This document shows, piece by piece, positions 1-5,710 of a stretch of 7,846 nt of DNA. The first letter of the stretch is position 1; each line of letters begins with the position of its first letter. The notes below the pieces were generated by a model. It saw nothing but the letters and a program-made list of their open reading frames with translations, did no database searches and was not told the origin of the DNA. Origin of the DNA: DASVXQ01 sp036392615 (GTDB lineage: Bacteria > Actinomycetota > CALGFH01); contig DASVXQ010000443.1 in NCBI GenBank assembly GCA_036392615.1, positions 1 to 7,846 on the forward strand, given 5' to 3'. Made by a program: the position numbers and the translations under genes.

Positions 1-306
1 GAGGACGTCGACACCAGCGCCGGGTTCGCGCTGGCCGAGTCCTACGGCGGCTACACCACCAACCTGCCGCTGGAGGACCTGCTCGACGGCAAGGCGTGGG
101 TCGCCTACCGCTTCGGCGGGGAGGAGCTCGAGCCAGAGCACGGCGGTCCGGCCCGCCTGGTGGTGCCGCACCTGTACTTCTGGAAGAGCGCCAAATGGGT
201 CCGCGGCATCCAGCTGCGCGACAGCGACGAGCCGGGCTTCTGGGAGTCGCTCGGCTACCACAACTACGGTGACCCATGGCGGGAACAACGGTACTGGGGC
301 GACTGA
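1..306 (+). CDS. Sulfite-oxidase-like molybdopterin oxidoreductase, C-terminal part (5' end outside window)
   Basis: The frame is open from the first base and ends at TGA 304-306, giving the last 101 residues. The segments GGYTTNLPLEDLL, GGPARLVVPHLYFWKSAKW and the end GYHNYGDPWREQRYWGD are typical of the short (about 200 residue) bacterial sulfite-oxidase-like proteins of the Oxidored_molyb/MsrP family. These carry Mo-molybdopterin and catalyse oxo-transfer redox reactions. The molybdenum-ligating cysteine should lie in the missing N-terminal half, so catalytic competence cannot be judged here. The gene overlaps the next gene by 31 bp in a different frame, which implies translational coupling with the flavin reductase that probably supplies or takes its electrons. 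The physiological substrate is unknown. The family call is from remembered conservation and is firm; the specific reaction is inference. Confidence 0.9.
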   Translation, partial: EDVDTSAGFALAESYGGYTTNLPLEDLLDGKAWVAYRFGGEELEPEHGGPARLVVPHLYFWKSAKWVRGIQLRDSDEPGFWESLGYHNYGDPWREQRYWGD

Positions 307-1025
307 CCTGGCGCGCGGCCCAGGTGGTCGGGCTGCGCGACGAGTCGCCGACCGCGCGGACCCTCGTTCTGGACGTGCCGAGCTGGCCCGGCCACCTGCC
401 CGGCCAGCACGTGGACGTGCGCCTCACCGCCGAGGACGGCTACTCGGCGCAGCGCAGCTACTCGATCGCCTCGGCCCCCGGCAGCCGCCTGGAGCTGACC
501 GTCCAGCGCCTGGCGGACGGCGAGGTCTCGCCCTACCTGACCGAGGAGCTGCACGAGGGCGACCCGCTGGAGCTGCGGGGCCCGATCGGCGGCTGGTTCG
601 TCTGGCGGCCGGAGGCCCAGGAGCCGGTGCTGCTGATCGGCGGTGGCAGCGGCGTGGTGCCGCTGATGGCCATGGTCCGCACCCGCCGGGCCAACGGCGG
701 CGCCGTGCCGATGCGGCTGGTCTACTCGACCCGCGAGCCGGACACGCTGCTGTATCGCGACGAGCTGGCGCGGCTGGGCGAGCGCGACGACGGGCTGCGG
801 GTCGACCTGGTCTACACCCGCCGCGCCCCGCAGGGCTGGACCGACCCGGTGGGCCGGCTGGGCGCCGCCCGCCTGGCCGCGCTCACCCCGCGCGCGGGCG
901 ACCAGCCGGCCAGCTTCGTCTGCGGCCCGACCGGCTTCGTCGAGTCCGTCGCCAACCTGCTCATCGACCAGGGCTACCGCCCGGAGCGGATCAAGACCGA
1001 GCGGTTCGGCCCCACCGGCAACTGA
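276..1025 (+). CDS. Ferredoxin-reductase-like FAD/NAD(P)-binding oxidoreductase
   Basis: A 249-residue flavoprotein of the ferredoxin-NADP reductase superfamily without a fused 2Fe-2S domain. The N-terminal FAD-binding barrel has PGQH (42-45), the flavin motif RSYS (60-63), GEVSPYL (82-88) and RGPIGGWF (101-108). The C-terminal NAD(P) Rossmann part has GGGSGVVPLM (122-131), CGPTGF (216-221) and a terminal ERFGPTG that packs near the flavin in this family. The ATG at 276 lies inside the end of the preceding gene, with a weak GGTGA a few bases upstream, so expression is probably coupled to it. Next to a sulfite-oxidase-like enzyme the likely role is moving electrons between NAD(P)H and the molybdoenzyme, perhaps through a separate carrier. 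That partnership is inferred from gene order. The protein looks intact. Confidence 0.92.
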   Translation: MAGTTVLGRLTWRAAQVVGLRDESPTARTLVLDVPSWPGHLPGQHVDVRLTAEDGYSAQRSYSIASAPGSRLELTVQRLADGEVSPYLTEELHEGDPLELRGPIGGWFVWRPEAQEPVLLIGGGSGVVPLMAMVRTRRANGGAVPMRLVYSTREPDTLLYRDELARLGERDDGLRVDLVYTRRAPQGWTDPVGRLGAARLAALTPRAGDQPASFVCGPTGFVESVANLLIDQGYRPERIKTERFGPTGN

Positions 1026-1038
1026 CGAAAGGCACGCC

Positions 1039-1317
1039 ATGACGGAGCCCATGCTGTGGACCGACGGCAACGCGCTCGGCGGCCCGCTCCGCGACGTCTT
1101 CATGATGGACATCACCGCCGCCACCGGCCGCTGCGTCACCTGCGGGCGCACCGACCCGATCGCGCAGGCGCGGCTGTTCGACCACGCGCCGGGCATGGTC
1201 GCCCGCTGCTCCAACTGCGACCAGGTGCTGCTGCGCCTGGTGCGGGCGCCCGGCCGCGCCTGGCTCGACCTGCAGGGCCTCGCCTTCCTCCAGGTGGCCA
1301 TGCCCGAGGACGTCTGA
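1039..1317 (+). CDS. DUF6510-type small four-cysteine (zinc-ribbon-like) protein
   Basis: A 92-residue protein beginning 13 bp after the reductase stop, with a Shine-Dalgarno GAAAGG (1027-1032) six bases before the ATG. It has two CxxC pairs, C32-V-T-C35 and C57-S-N-C60, about 22 residues apart. This layout fits a zinc ribbon, or less likely a rubredoxin-like metal site. The conserved-looking start (WTDGNALGGPL) and LFDHAPGMVARC segment match the actinobacterial DUF6510 family as I remember it, which often follows sulfite-oxidase-like and ferredoxin-reductase-like genes. No function is established to my knowledge. The operon position suggests an accessory, metal-binding or electron-transfer role in the same redox module, which is inference. 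It has no signal peptide or membrane segment. Confidence 0.85.
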   Translation: MTEPMLWTDGNALGGPLRDVFMMDITAATGRCVTCGRTDPIAQARLFDHAPGMVARCSNCDQVLLRLVRAPGRAWLDLQGLAFLQVAMPEDV

Positions 1318-1318
1318 G

Positions 1319-1353
1319 CCGGCGGCGGCCGCAGCGGGAGCGGCCGCCGCCGG
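1319..1353. terminator. GC-rich hairpin between convergent genes, likely bidirectional terminator
   Basis: A perfect 14-bp inverted repeat, CCGGCGGCGGCCGC (1319-1332) and GCGGCCGCCGCCGG (1340-1353), with a 7-base loop. It starts one base after the stop codon of the DUF6510-type gene and lies 22 bp beyond the stop of the convergent cupin gene. There is no T tract on either side, which is common for actinobacterial terminators. Position and strength make termination of both transcripts the natural reading. Confidence 0.8.
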
Positions 1354-1375
1354 TCCAGGCTCGGCGGCCCTGCCG

Positions 1376-2065
1376 TCAGGACTCGACGGCGAGCGGCTGA
1401 GCCAGGCCCGGGATGCGCTCGACGATCGCCGGCGGCAGCGGCTCCAGGTCGACCACCGGCAGCTCGCGCGCGGCGTACTCGGGGTCGATGGCGCGGTGGC
1501 CGGTCAGCCGGGCGATCGGGTGCAGCAGCGCGAACAGGATCTTCTGGACCGCCGGCGGCGGGCTGGTGAGCACCATGGTGTCGGCGAACTCCCGCAGCAG
1601 CATGGCGCCCTGGAGCGGCCGTGGCAGGCCCTTGGCGTCGGTCCTGCCGTCCTGGGCGGCCAGGAAGGTCTGGCGGATCATCTGCTCGAAGCGCTGGCCG
1701 GGCCGCACCTCGATCACCACGTGCGTCTCCTCGGCGCCCGCGTTCCAGAACTCGTGGGCGACGCCGGGCGCGACCAGCGTCCGGTCGCCCGGGCCCGTCT
1801 GGAGCTCATGCCCGTTGTGGCGCACCTGGAGGTGGCCCCGCACCACCGTGAAGGCCTCGGCGATGTGCGGGTGGACGTGCTCGGCGGCGACCGCGCCGCC
1901 GGGCCGCAGGTACAGGTCGGCCACCAGCAGGCCGTCGTTGGCCGCCTGGGGCGGGACGCGCACGATGCCGCGCTCCCCGGTGACCGGGTTCTCGTAGAGC
2001 TGGCCCACCCGGATCCCGGGTGGCGCCGGCGGGTCGGGTGGGGCGGCGTTGCCCTTCATGGTCAT
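1376..2065 (-). CDS. Cupin-domain protein with helical C-terminal extension
   Basis: A 229-residue protein with one cupin barrel at about residues 45-120. Cupin motif 1 is complete: G57, H63, H65, E70 and G77 in the G-x5-HxH-x4-E-x6-G pattern. Motif 2 keeps G93, G101, H104 and N108, with alanine 99 replacing the first proline. The three histidines and the glutamate can bind one metal ion. The fold is shared by dioxygenases, isomerases and plain binding proteins, so the reaction cannot be named. Residues 120-229 form an extension with a hydrophobic stretch (KILFALLHPIARL) not needed for a basic cupin. The start at 2065 is supported by AGGAG (2072-2076) six bases upstream; ATG at 2059 is an alternative. 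It lies 15 bp after the GNAT gene and is probably cotranscribed with it. Confidence 0.88.
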   Translation of the reverse strand: MTMKGNAAPPDPPAPPGIRVGQLYENPVTGERGIVRVPPQAANDGLLVADLYLRPGGAVAAEHVHPHIAEAFTVVRGHLQVRHNGHELQTGPGDRTLVAPGVAHEFWNAGAEETHVVIEVRPGQRFEQMIRQTFLAAQDGRTDAKGLPRPLQGAMLLREFADTMVLTSPPPAVQKILFALLHPIARLTGHRAIDPEYAARELPVVDLEPLPPAIVERIPGLAQPLAVES

Positions 2066-2080
2066 GGTGTGCTCCTGGTG

Positions 2081-2644
2081 TCAGTGTCGTGGCGGTTCGG
2101 AGAGATCCAGTCGGTAGGCGATGACCCGCACGGGCTCGGCGCCGCCGACCTGGAAGTGGGCGGTGCCCTCGAAGTCGAACTCGGGCGCGCGCCGGAACCC
2201 CATCGCCTCGTAGATGGCCACGGCGTCGGTCATGAACGCGGCGCTGTGCAGGCAGAGGACCTCGGCGCCGATCCGGCGCGCGCGCTGCAGGCACGCCGCC
2301 ATCAGCTCGTGGCCGACGCCCCGGCCGCGTGCGGCGGGGTGCACCCCCAGGGCGCGCAGGCCGGCCCAGCCGCACGGCCAGCCGACCCCCTCGTCGGCGG
2401 CGTCCCGGTAGAACGTCACCGCGCCCACGATCCGGCCGTCGCGCTCGGCCACCAGCAGCCGGCCGGTGCGGGCGCGGTCGTCTAGGTCGAGCAGGTCCTC
2501 CAGGTAGGTCCCGAACACCCCGGGCGGCAGCACCGTGTCGTACTGCTGGTAGGCGGCGCGCAGGACGTCACGGATCGCCGGGTGGTCGGCGGGCGTGGCG
2601 TCGCGGACGGCGGTGGGGACGCTGGTGAGGCTGCGCTCGGGCAT
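2081..2644 (-). CDS. GNAT-family N-acetyltransferase
   Basis: A 187-residue acetyl-CoA-dependent acyltransferase. It shows the N-terminal VRDATPADHPAIRDV pattern, the beta-strand RLLVAERDGRIVGAV, and motif A, LRALGVHPAARGRGVGHEL, whose RGRGVG loop binds the CoA pyrophosphate. Motif B ends in AIYEAMGFRR. The acceptor substrate cannot be told from sequence. An in-frame GTG at 2656 would add four residues but has AGGA touching it with no spacing. I prefer the ATG at 2644, which places AGGAG about 11 bases upstream, slightly long but usable. It is the first gene of a probable two-gene unit with the cupin protein. The region upstream (to 3023) should hold its promoter. Confidence 0.9.
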   Translation of the reverse strand: MPERSLTSVPTAVRDATPADHPAIRDVLRAAYQQYDTVLPPGVFGTYLEDLLDLDDRARTGRLLVAERDGRIVGAVTFYRDAADEGVGWPCGWAGLRALGVHPAARGRGVGHELMAACLQRARRIGAEVLCLHSAAFMTDAVAIYEAMGFRRAPEFDFEGTAHFQVGGAEPVRVIAYRLDLSEPPRH

Positions 2645-2728
2645 GACGGGAGGCACTCCTGGCTGGCGGAACGTGGGTTCACCAGCCCGACGGTAGGTGC
2701 CGGGGGAGCGCGGCGCATCGGCAGCCGC

Positions 2729-2757
2729 TACCTATCCGCTCGCGGCGGCGGTACCTA
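2729..2757 (-). promoter_or_regulatory. Direct repeat TAGGTA-N17-TAGGTA upstream of the GNAT gene
   Basis: Read on the minus strand, TAGGTACCG and TAGGTAGCG occur 23 bp apart (hexamers at 2752-2757 and 2729-2734, 17-bp gap). An inverted, diverged copy (TAGGTG on the plus strand) sits at 2694-2699. The 17-bp gap equals a normal -35/-10 spacing, and the downstream TAGGTA resembles an actinobacterial -10 element. The upstream hexamer is a poor -35, so an activator site is an alternative. The first start codon is about 85 bp downstream. This is seen in sequence but statistically modest. Confidence 0.3.
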
Positions 2758-2849
2758 AGCGACTGACCAGAGGTCTGCACGCCACCGGTCCGGGTGACGG
2801 CTGATGAAGCAGCCGCGCGGGTCGTGCCGCCGCTGTGGAACACGGCGTG

Positions 2850-3005
2850 CTATGCGGCCCGTATCGTCCCCGCCATGCCGCTCGGTGCGTGCAGGATGCA
2901 CACATAGCCGTAATTCCCGGTCCTGGGGACGACGAAGACGAAGCTCCGCTTCGTCCAGAGCCAGCTGGTCTTGAGCGGTGGCCGAAGGTTGTTATCTGCA
3001 CAACT
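2850..3005 (-). pseudogene. Cupredoxin (plastocyanin-like) C-terminal remnant
   Basis: An open stretch of 51 codons, bounded by TGA at 3006-3008 and TAG at 2850-2852, contains no ATG or plausible start. It reads ...SFVFVVPRTG then NYGYVCILHAPSGMAGTI. The copper-site signature of plastocyanin-type cupredoxins is C-x2-H-x4-M after a G-x-Y-x-Y-x-C strand. Here the Cys codon is at 2898-2900, the His at 2889-2891 and the Met at 2874-2876, followed by the usual G-x-I end strand. The N-terminal half, including the first copper histidine, is absent because the regulator gene begins its 3' end only 16-18 bp upstream. I infer a decayed or truncated gene. Chance resemblance is possible given the short length, but the spacing of motif residues is exact. 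It is in the same frame as the regulator, separated from it by two stops. Confidence 0.5.
2937..2955 (-). terminator. 8-bp hairpin downstream of the LuxR-type gene, possible terminator
   Basis: A perfect inverted repeat, GACGAAGC and GCTTCGTC, with a 3-base loop, starting 69 bp after the regulator stop on the minus strand. The sequence that follows on that strand (TTCGTCGTC) is only mildly T-rich. It overlaps the cupredoxin-like remnant, so it may simply reflect former coding sequence. Confidence 0.35.
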
Positions 3006-3007
3006 TC
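2984..3007 (-). terminator. Imperfect hairpin just after the LuxR-type gene, weak terminator candidate
   Basis: GAAG-G-TTGT pairs with ACAACTTC (8 bp with one bulged G, 7-base loop), 17 bp past the regulator stop. The stem is A/T-rich and weak. Its position, not its strength, is the argument. Confidence 0.25.
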
Positions 3008-3023
3008 AGGCAGGCCGCCCAGA

Positions 3024-5603
3024 TCACCTGGTCGAGGCGTAGGCGCGGGCGGCCTCGCGGCGGGTCCTGACGTTCAGCTTGCTGAGGATCGCGGCGACGT
3101 GGTGGTCGACCGTGCGGACCGAGACCACCAGCCGGCCGGCGATCTCGGCGTTGGTGAGGCCTTGCGCGAGCAGGTCGAGCACCTCGAGCTGGCGGTCGGT
3201 GAGCCCGGCCGGGTTGGCGCGGGTGCGCGGCAGCGGCCGGCTCGGCAGGCGGGTCACCCCGATCGCGCGGAGCTCGCGCCGCGCCAGGTCGGCGGCGGCC
3301 AGCGCGCCGAGCGCCTCCAGCGTGCCGAGCGCCTGGAGCAGCTCGGGCTGGCGGCCCGCCTCCAGCAGCTCCAGCGCCTGCTCGTAGGGCGCGCCGAGCG
3401 CGCCCCAGGCGGCCGCGGCGCCGCGCCAGTCGCCCTGGATGCCCAGCTTGTACTCGGGTGGGCAGCTGGAGAAGGCGGCAACCTCGGCGCCGCAGCGGGC
3501 CAGGTGGCGCAGCAGCTCGCCGCGGTAGCGCTCGGCGCCACGCCCGGCGGTCCGCTCCAGCGGCAGCTCGGCCAGTTCCCGCGCGGCCCGGTGGTCGCCG
3601 GCCAGCCAGGCCGCCTCGACCCGCGCGATGCCGGCCAGGGCGATCGCCTGCACCGAGTTGGTCCGCGTGGCCGCGCCCCAGGCGCGCTCCAGCAGCCCGG
3701 CGGCGTCCGGGTCGGCCCTGCGTGCCAGCAGCCGCCCCAGCGCCGACAGCCCGAAGCTGGCCAGCACGCCGGGGTCCTCCTCGGCCGCCAGCAGCCGCCG
3801 CAGCCCCGCCTCGGCCTCGTCCCAGCGCCCCCGCAGGGTCAGCAGCATGCAGCGGTGCGCCTCCAGGTTGTACTCGTGCGAGGCGAAGCCGTACTCGCGC
3901 GAGTAGGCCAGCCCCCGCTCGATCGGCTCGTCAAGCTCGTCGAAGCGTCCCAGCCGGTAGAGGCCCTCCGCCAGGTTGGTCCAGGCGCGTTGCGCGTACT
4001 CGTAGTGGTGCGCCTCGCGCGCCACCGCCACCGCCCGCCGCAGGTGCGCCGCGCCCCCCGGGTCGCCGAGGTCGAGCATGGCGTAGCCGAGGTAGTTGAG
4101 CGAGTGCGCCACCACGTCCCGCTGGCCGGTCCGCTCGCCGAGCTCCAGCGCCCGCCGGGCCCAGGCGATCGCCTCCTCGGGCCGGTCGGTGAGCTTGAGG
4201 ATCGCCGCCAGGTAGGTGGCCGCGCGGGCCAGCCGGCCGATGTCGCCGAGCGGCTCCAGCAGCCCGACCGCGCGGGTCGCCGCCGCCTCGGATCCGGCCG
4301 GGTCGTTGACCATGTAGAGCATCCGCGACAGCGTGGTGAGCGCCTGCCCCAGCGCGGCACGGTCGCCGAGCGGCTCGCGCAGGCGGACCACCTCGCGGGC
4401 GCGCGCCACCGCCAGGTCGAAGCGGGACAGGTTGTAGAGCACCCAGACGCTGTCCTCCAGGACGGTGGCGCGCCGCTCGCCCGGCAATGGCCGCGCCGAG
4501 CGCAGCGCCAGCTCGTAGTGGTCCAGCGCCTCGTGGAACGCGCCGGCGCCGGCGGCCTCGCGCGCGGCCGCCAGGCCGTACTCGGCCACCAGCTCGGCCT
4601 CGCCGGCGGCGCGGGCGTGGTGGGCCAGCCGCGACAGCTCGACGCGGGGACGGGCGGCCAGCGCCGCCAGCACCCGCCGGTTGTGCGCCAGGCGGGCGGT
4701 CGAGGGCAGCTCCCGCTCGATGGCGCGGCGGGCCAGCTCGTGGCGGAACCAGACGTGCGCCTCGTCGGCCTCCAGCAACCCGCGGCGCTCCGCCTCCTCG
4801 AGCTGGCCGGCGGCGTCGCCCAGCAGGGCGTCCACCAGCCAGCGCTCCACCCGGCCGGGGACCGTCGCGAGCAGCTCCAGCGAGCGCTGGGCGCCATCGC
4901 CGAGCTCGGCGACCCGGGCGAGCACCGCGTCCCGCACGGTCGCCGGCACCTCGACGTCCGGGCTGGCCAGCACCTCGGTGACGAAGAAGGGGTTGCCGCC
5001 GGTGGCGTGCAGGACCACGCCGGGGTCCAGGCCGCGCTCGGCGGCCAGCCGCTCGACCGCGCCGGCCGACAGCCGCCGCGGCTCCAGCCGCCGGACGCCC
5101 CGGCGCGCCAGCGTGCCGAGCAGCCGCCGCAGCGGGTGGTCGTCGCGCAACTCCTCGTCGCGGTAGGTGAGCACCAGCACGCTCGGCAGCTCGCCGGCCC
5201 GCCAGGCGAGGTAGCGGAGCACGTCCAGGGTGGCGTCGTCGGCCCAGTGGACGTCCTCGACGATCATCACCGTGGTGGCGTCCGCCAGCTCCTGCCAGGC
5301 GGCGCCGAACACCGCGTCCCGCTCGGCCACCGGCTCGAGCGCCCCGGCCAGCGGGTCGCCGGCCAGCCGGGCCATGTCGCGGAACGGCCCCAGCGTGCGC
5401 GGCGTCTCCAGGTCGTCGCAGACGCCGACGCGGATGCGTGCCCGGCCGGCCGCGCCGGCGGCGAAGGCCCGCACCAGGCTGGTCTTGCCGATGCCGGCCT
5501 CCCCGCAGACCAGCACCACCGAGCCGCGGCCCTGGCACGCCTCGTCCAGCGCCTCGCGCAACCCCCGCAGCTCGGCCTCCCGCTCGAGCAGGCGTCCCCG
5601 CAT
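3024..5603 (-). CDS. Large ATP-binding LuxR-family transcriptional regulator (LAL/MalT-like)
   Basis: An 859-residue signal-transducing ATPase regulator. The N-terminal STAND/AAA-type module starts with LLEREAEL, then Walker A GEAGIGKT (34-41), Walker B VMIVEDVHWADD (112-123) and a GNPFFVTEV motif. The long middle (about 300-780) is alanine/leucine/arginine helical sequence with repeats resembling TPRs, the usual ligand or protein-sensing part. The C-terminal LuxR helix-turn-helix covers about 801-855 (LTDRQLEVLDLLAQGLTNAEIA, then VSVRTVDHHVAAILSKLNV). The frame extends upstream to a GTG at 5729, but family members begin right before LLERE, so I take ATG 5603. There is no clear Shine-Dalgarno site; a TTCAAT -10-like hexamer (5610-5615) would give a leaderless message. 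Its inducer is unknown. It is transcribed divergently from the PAP2/OpuAC fusion gene, a likely target. Confidence 0.92.
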   Translation of the reverse strand: MRGRLLEREAELRGLREALDEACQGRGSVVLVCGEAGIGKTSLVRAFAAGAAGRARIRVGVCDDLETPRTLGPFRDMARLAGDPLAGALEPVAERDAVFGAAWQELADATTVMIVEDVHWADDATLDVLRYLAWRAGELPSVLVLTYRDEELRDDHPLRRLLGTLARRGVRRLEPRRLSAGAVERLAAERGLDPGVVLHATGGNPFFVTEVLASPDVEVPATVRDAVLARVAELGDGAQRSLELLATVPGRVERWLVDALLGDAAGQLEEAERRGLLEADEAHVWFRHELARRAIERELPSTARLAHNRRVLAALAARPRVELSRLAHHARAAGEAELVAEYGLAAAREAAGAGAFHEALDHYELALRSARPLPGERRATVLEDSVWVLYNLSRFDLAVARAREVVRLREPLGDRAALGQALTTLSRMLYMVNDPAGSEAAATRAVGLLEPLGDIGRLARAATYLAAILKLTDRPEEAIAWARRALELGERTGQRDVVAHSLNYLGYAMLDLGDPGGAAHLRRAVAVAREAHHYEYAQRAWTNLAEGLYRLGRFDELDEPIERGLAYSREYGFASHEYNLEAHRCMLLTLRGRWDEAEAGLRRLLAAEEDPGVLASFGLSALGRLLARRADPDAAGLLERAWGAATRTNSVQAIALAGIARVEAAWLAGDHRAARELAELPLERTAGRGAERYRGELLRHLARCGAEVAAFSSCPPEYKLGIQGDWRGAAAAWGALGAPYEQALELLEAGRQPELLQALGTLEALGALAAADLARRELRAIGVTRLPSRPLPRTRANPAGLTDRQLEVLDLLAQGLTNAEIAGRLVVSVRTVDHHVAAILSKLNVRTRREAARAYASTR

Positions 5604-5641
5604 GCCCCGATTGAACCAGACCGGGCGCGACGGCCCCAGCG

Positions 5642-5676
5642 TTCCCTGCCCGGCCCGGGCCACGTAGCATCGTGGC
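5642..5676 (+). promoter_or_regulatory. Candidate promoter/operator in the divergent intergenic region
   Basis: An inverted repeat, GCCACG (5659-5664) and CGTGGC (5671-5676), brackets TAGCAT (5665-5670), a good actinobacterial -10 hexamer for the plus strand. TTCCCT at 5642-5647 is a weak -35 at the ideal 17-bp spacing. Transcription would start near A5677, about 34-40 bases before the GTG starts of the fusion gene. A dimeric regulator bound to the repeat would cover the -10 element. The divergently encoded LuxR-type protein is one candidate binder. Confidence 0.45.
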
Positions 5677-5710
5677 AGGCGGTGCGGGGTGGAGCGCTTG
5701 GGGGCCGAAC

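Larger units (their letters stand above)
2645..3023. other. Gene-poor spacer between two minus-strand genes
   Basis: About 380 bases with no gene I believe is functional. The part near 2880-3010 has visibly more A/T than the surrounding genes. It holds the GNAT leader, a TAGGTA direct repeat, a cupredoxin-like coding remnant, and two hairpins downstream of the regulator gene; each is listed separately. The remaining frames here are arginine/serine/proline-rich and look like noncoding GC-rich DNA. Confidence 0.6.

Noticed and set aside
264..1301. A 345-codon minus-strand frame
   Set aside because: It is antisense to the flavin reductase and DUF6510-type genes, with no recognisable motif.
2828..2847. 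Possible hairpin CGCCG...CGGCG just after the cupredoxin-like stop
   Set aside because: Only five paired bases with bulges; too weak to distinguish from chance in GC-rich DNA.
2971..2998. TTGAGC...TTATCT as a plus-strand promoter antisense to the LuxR-type gene
   Set aside because: The spacing is only 15-16 bp and the match is poor; nothing else supports an antisense transcript.
2732..3001. An 89-codon minus-strand frame with an ATG start
   Set aside because: Its composition (serine, proline, arginine runs) looks noncoding. It overlaps the cupredoxin-like frame, which has the more meaningful signature.
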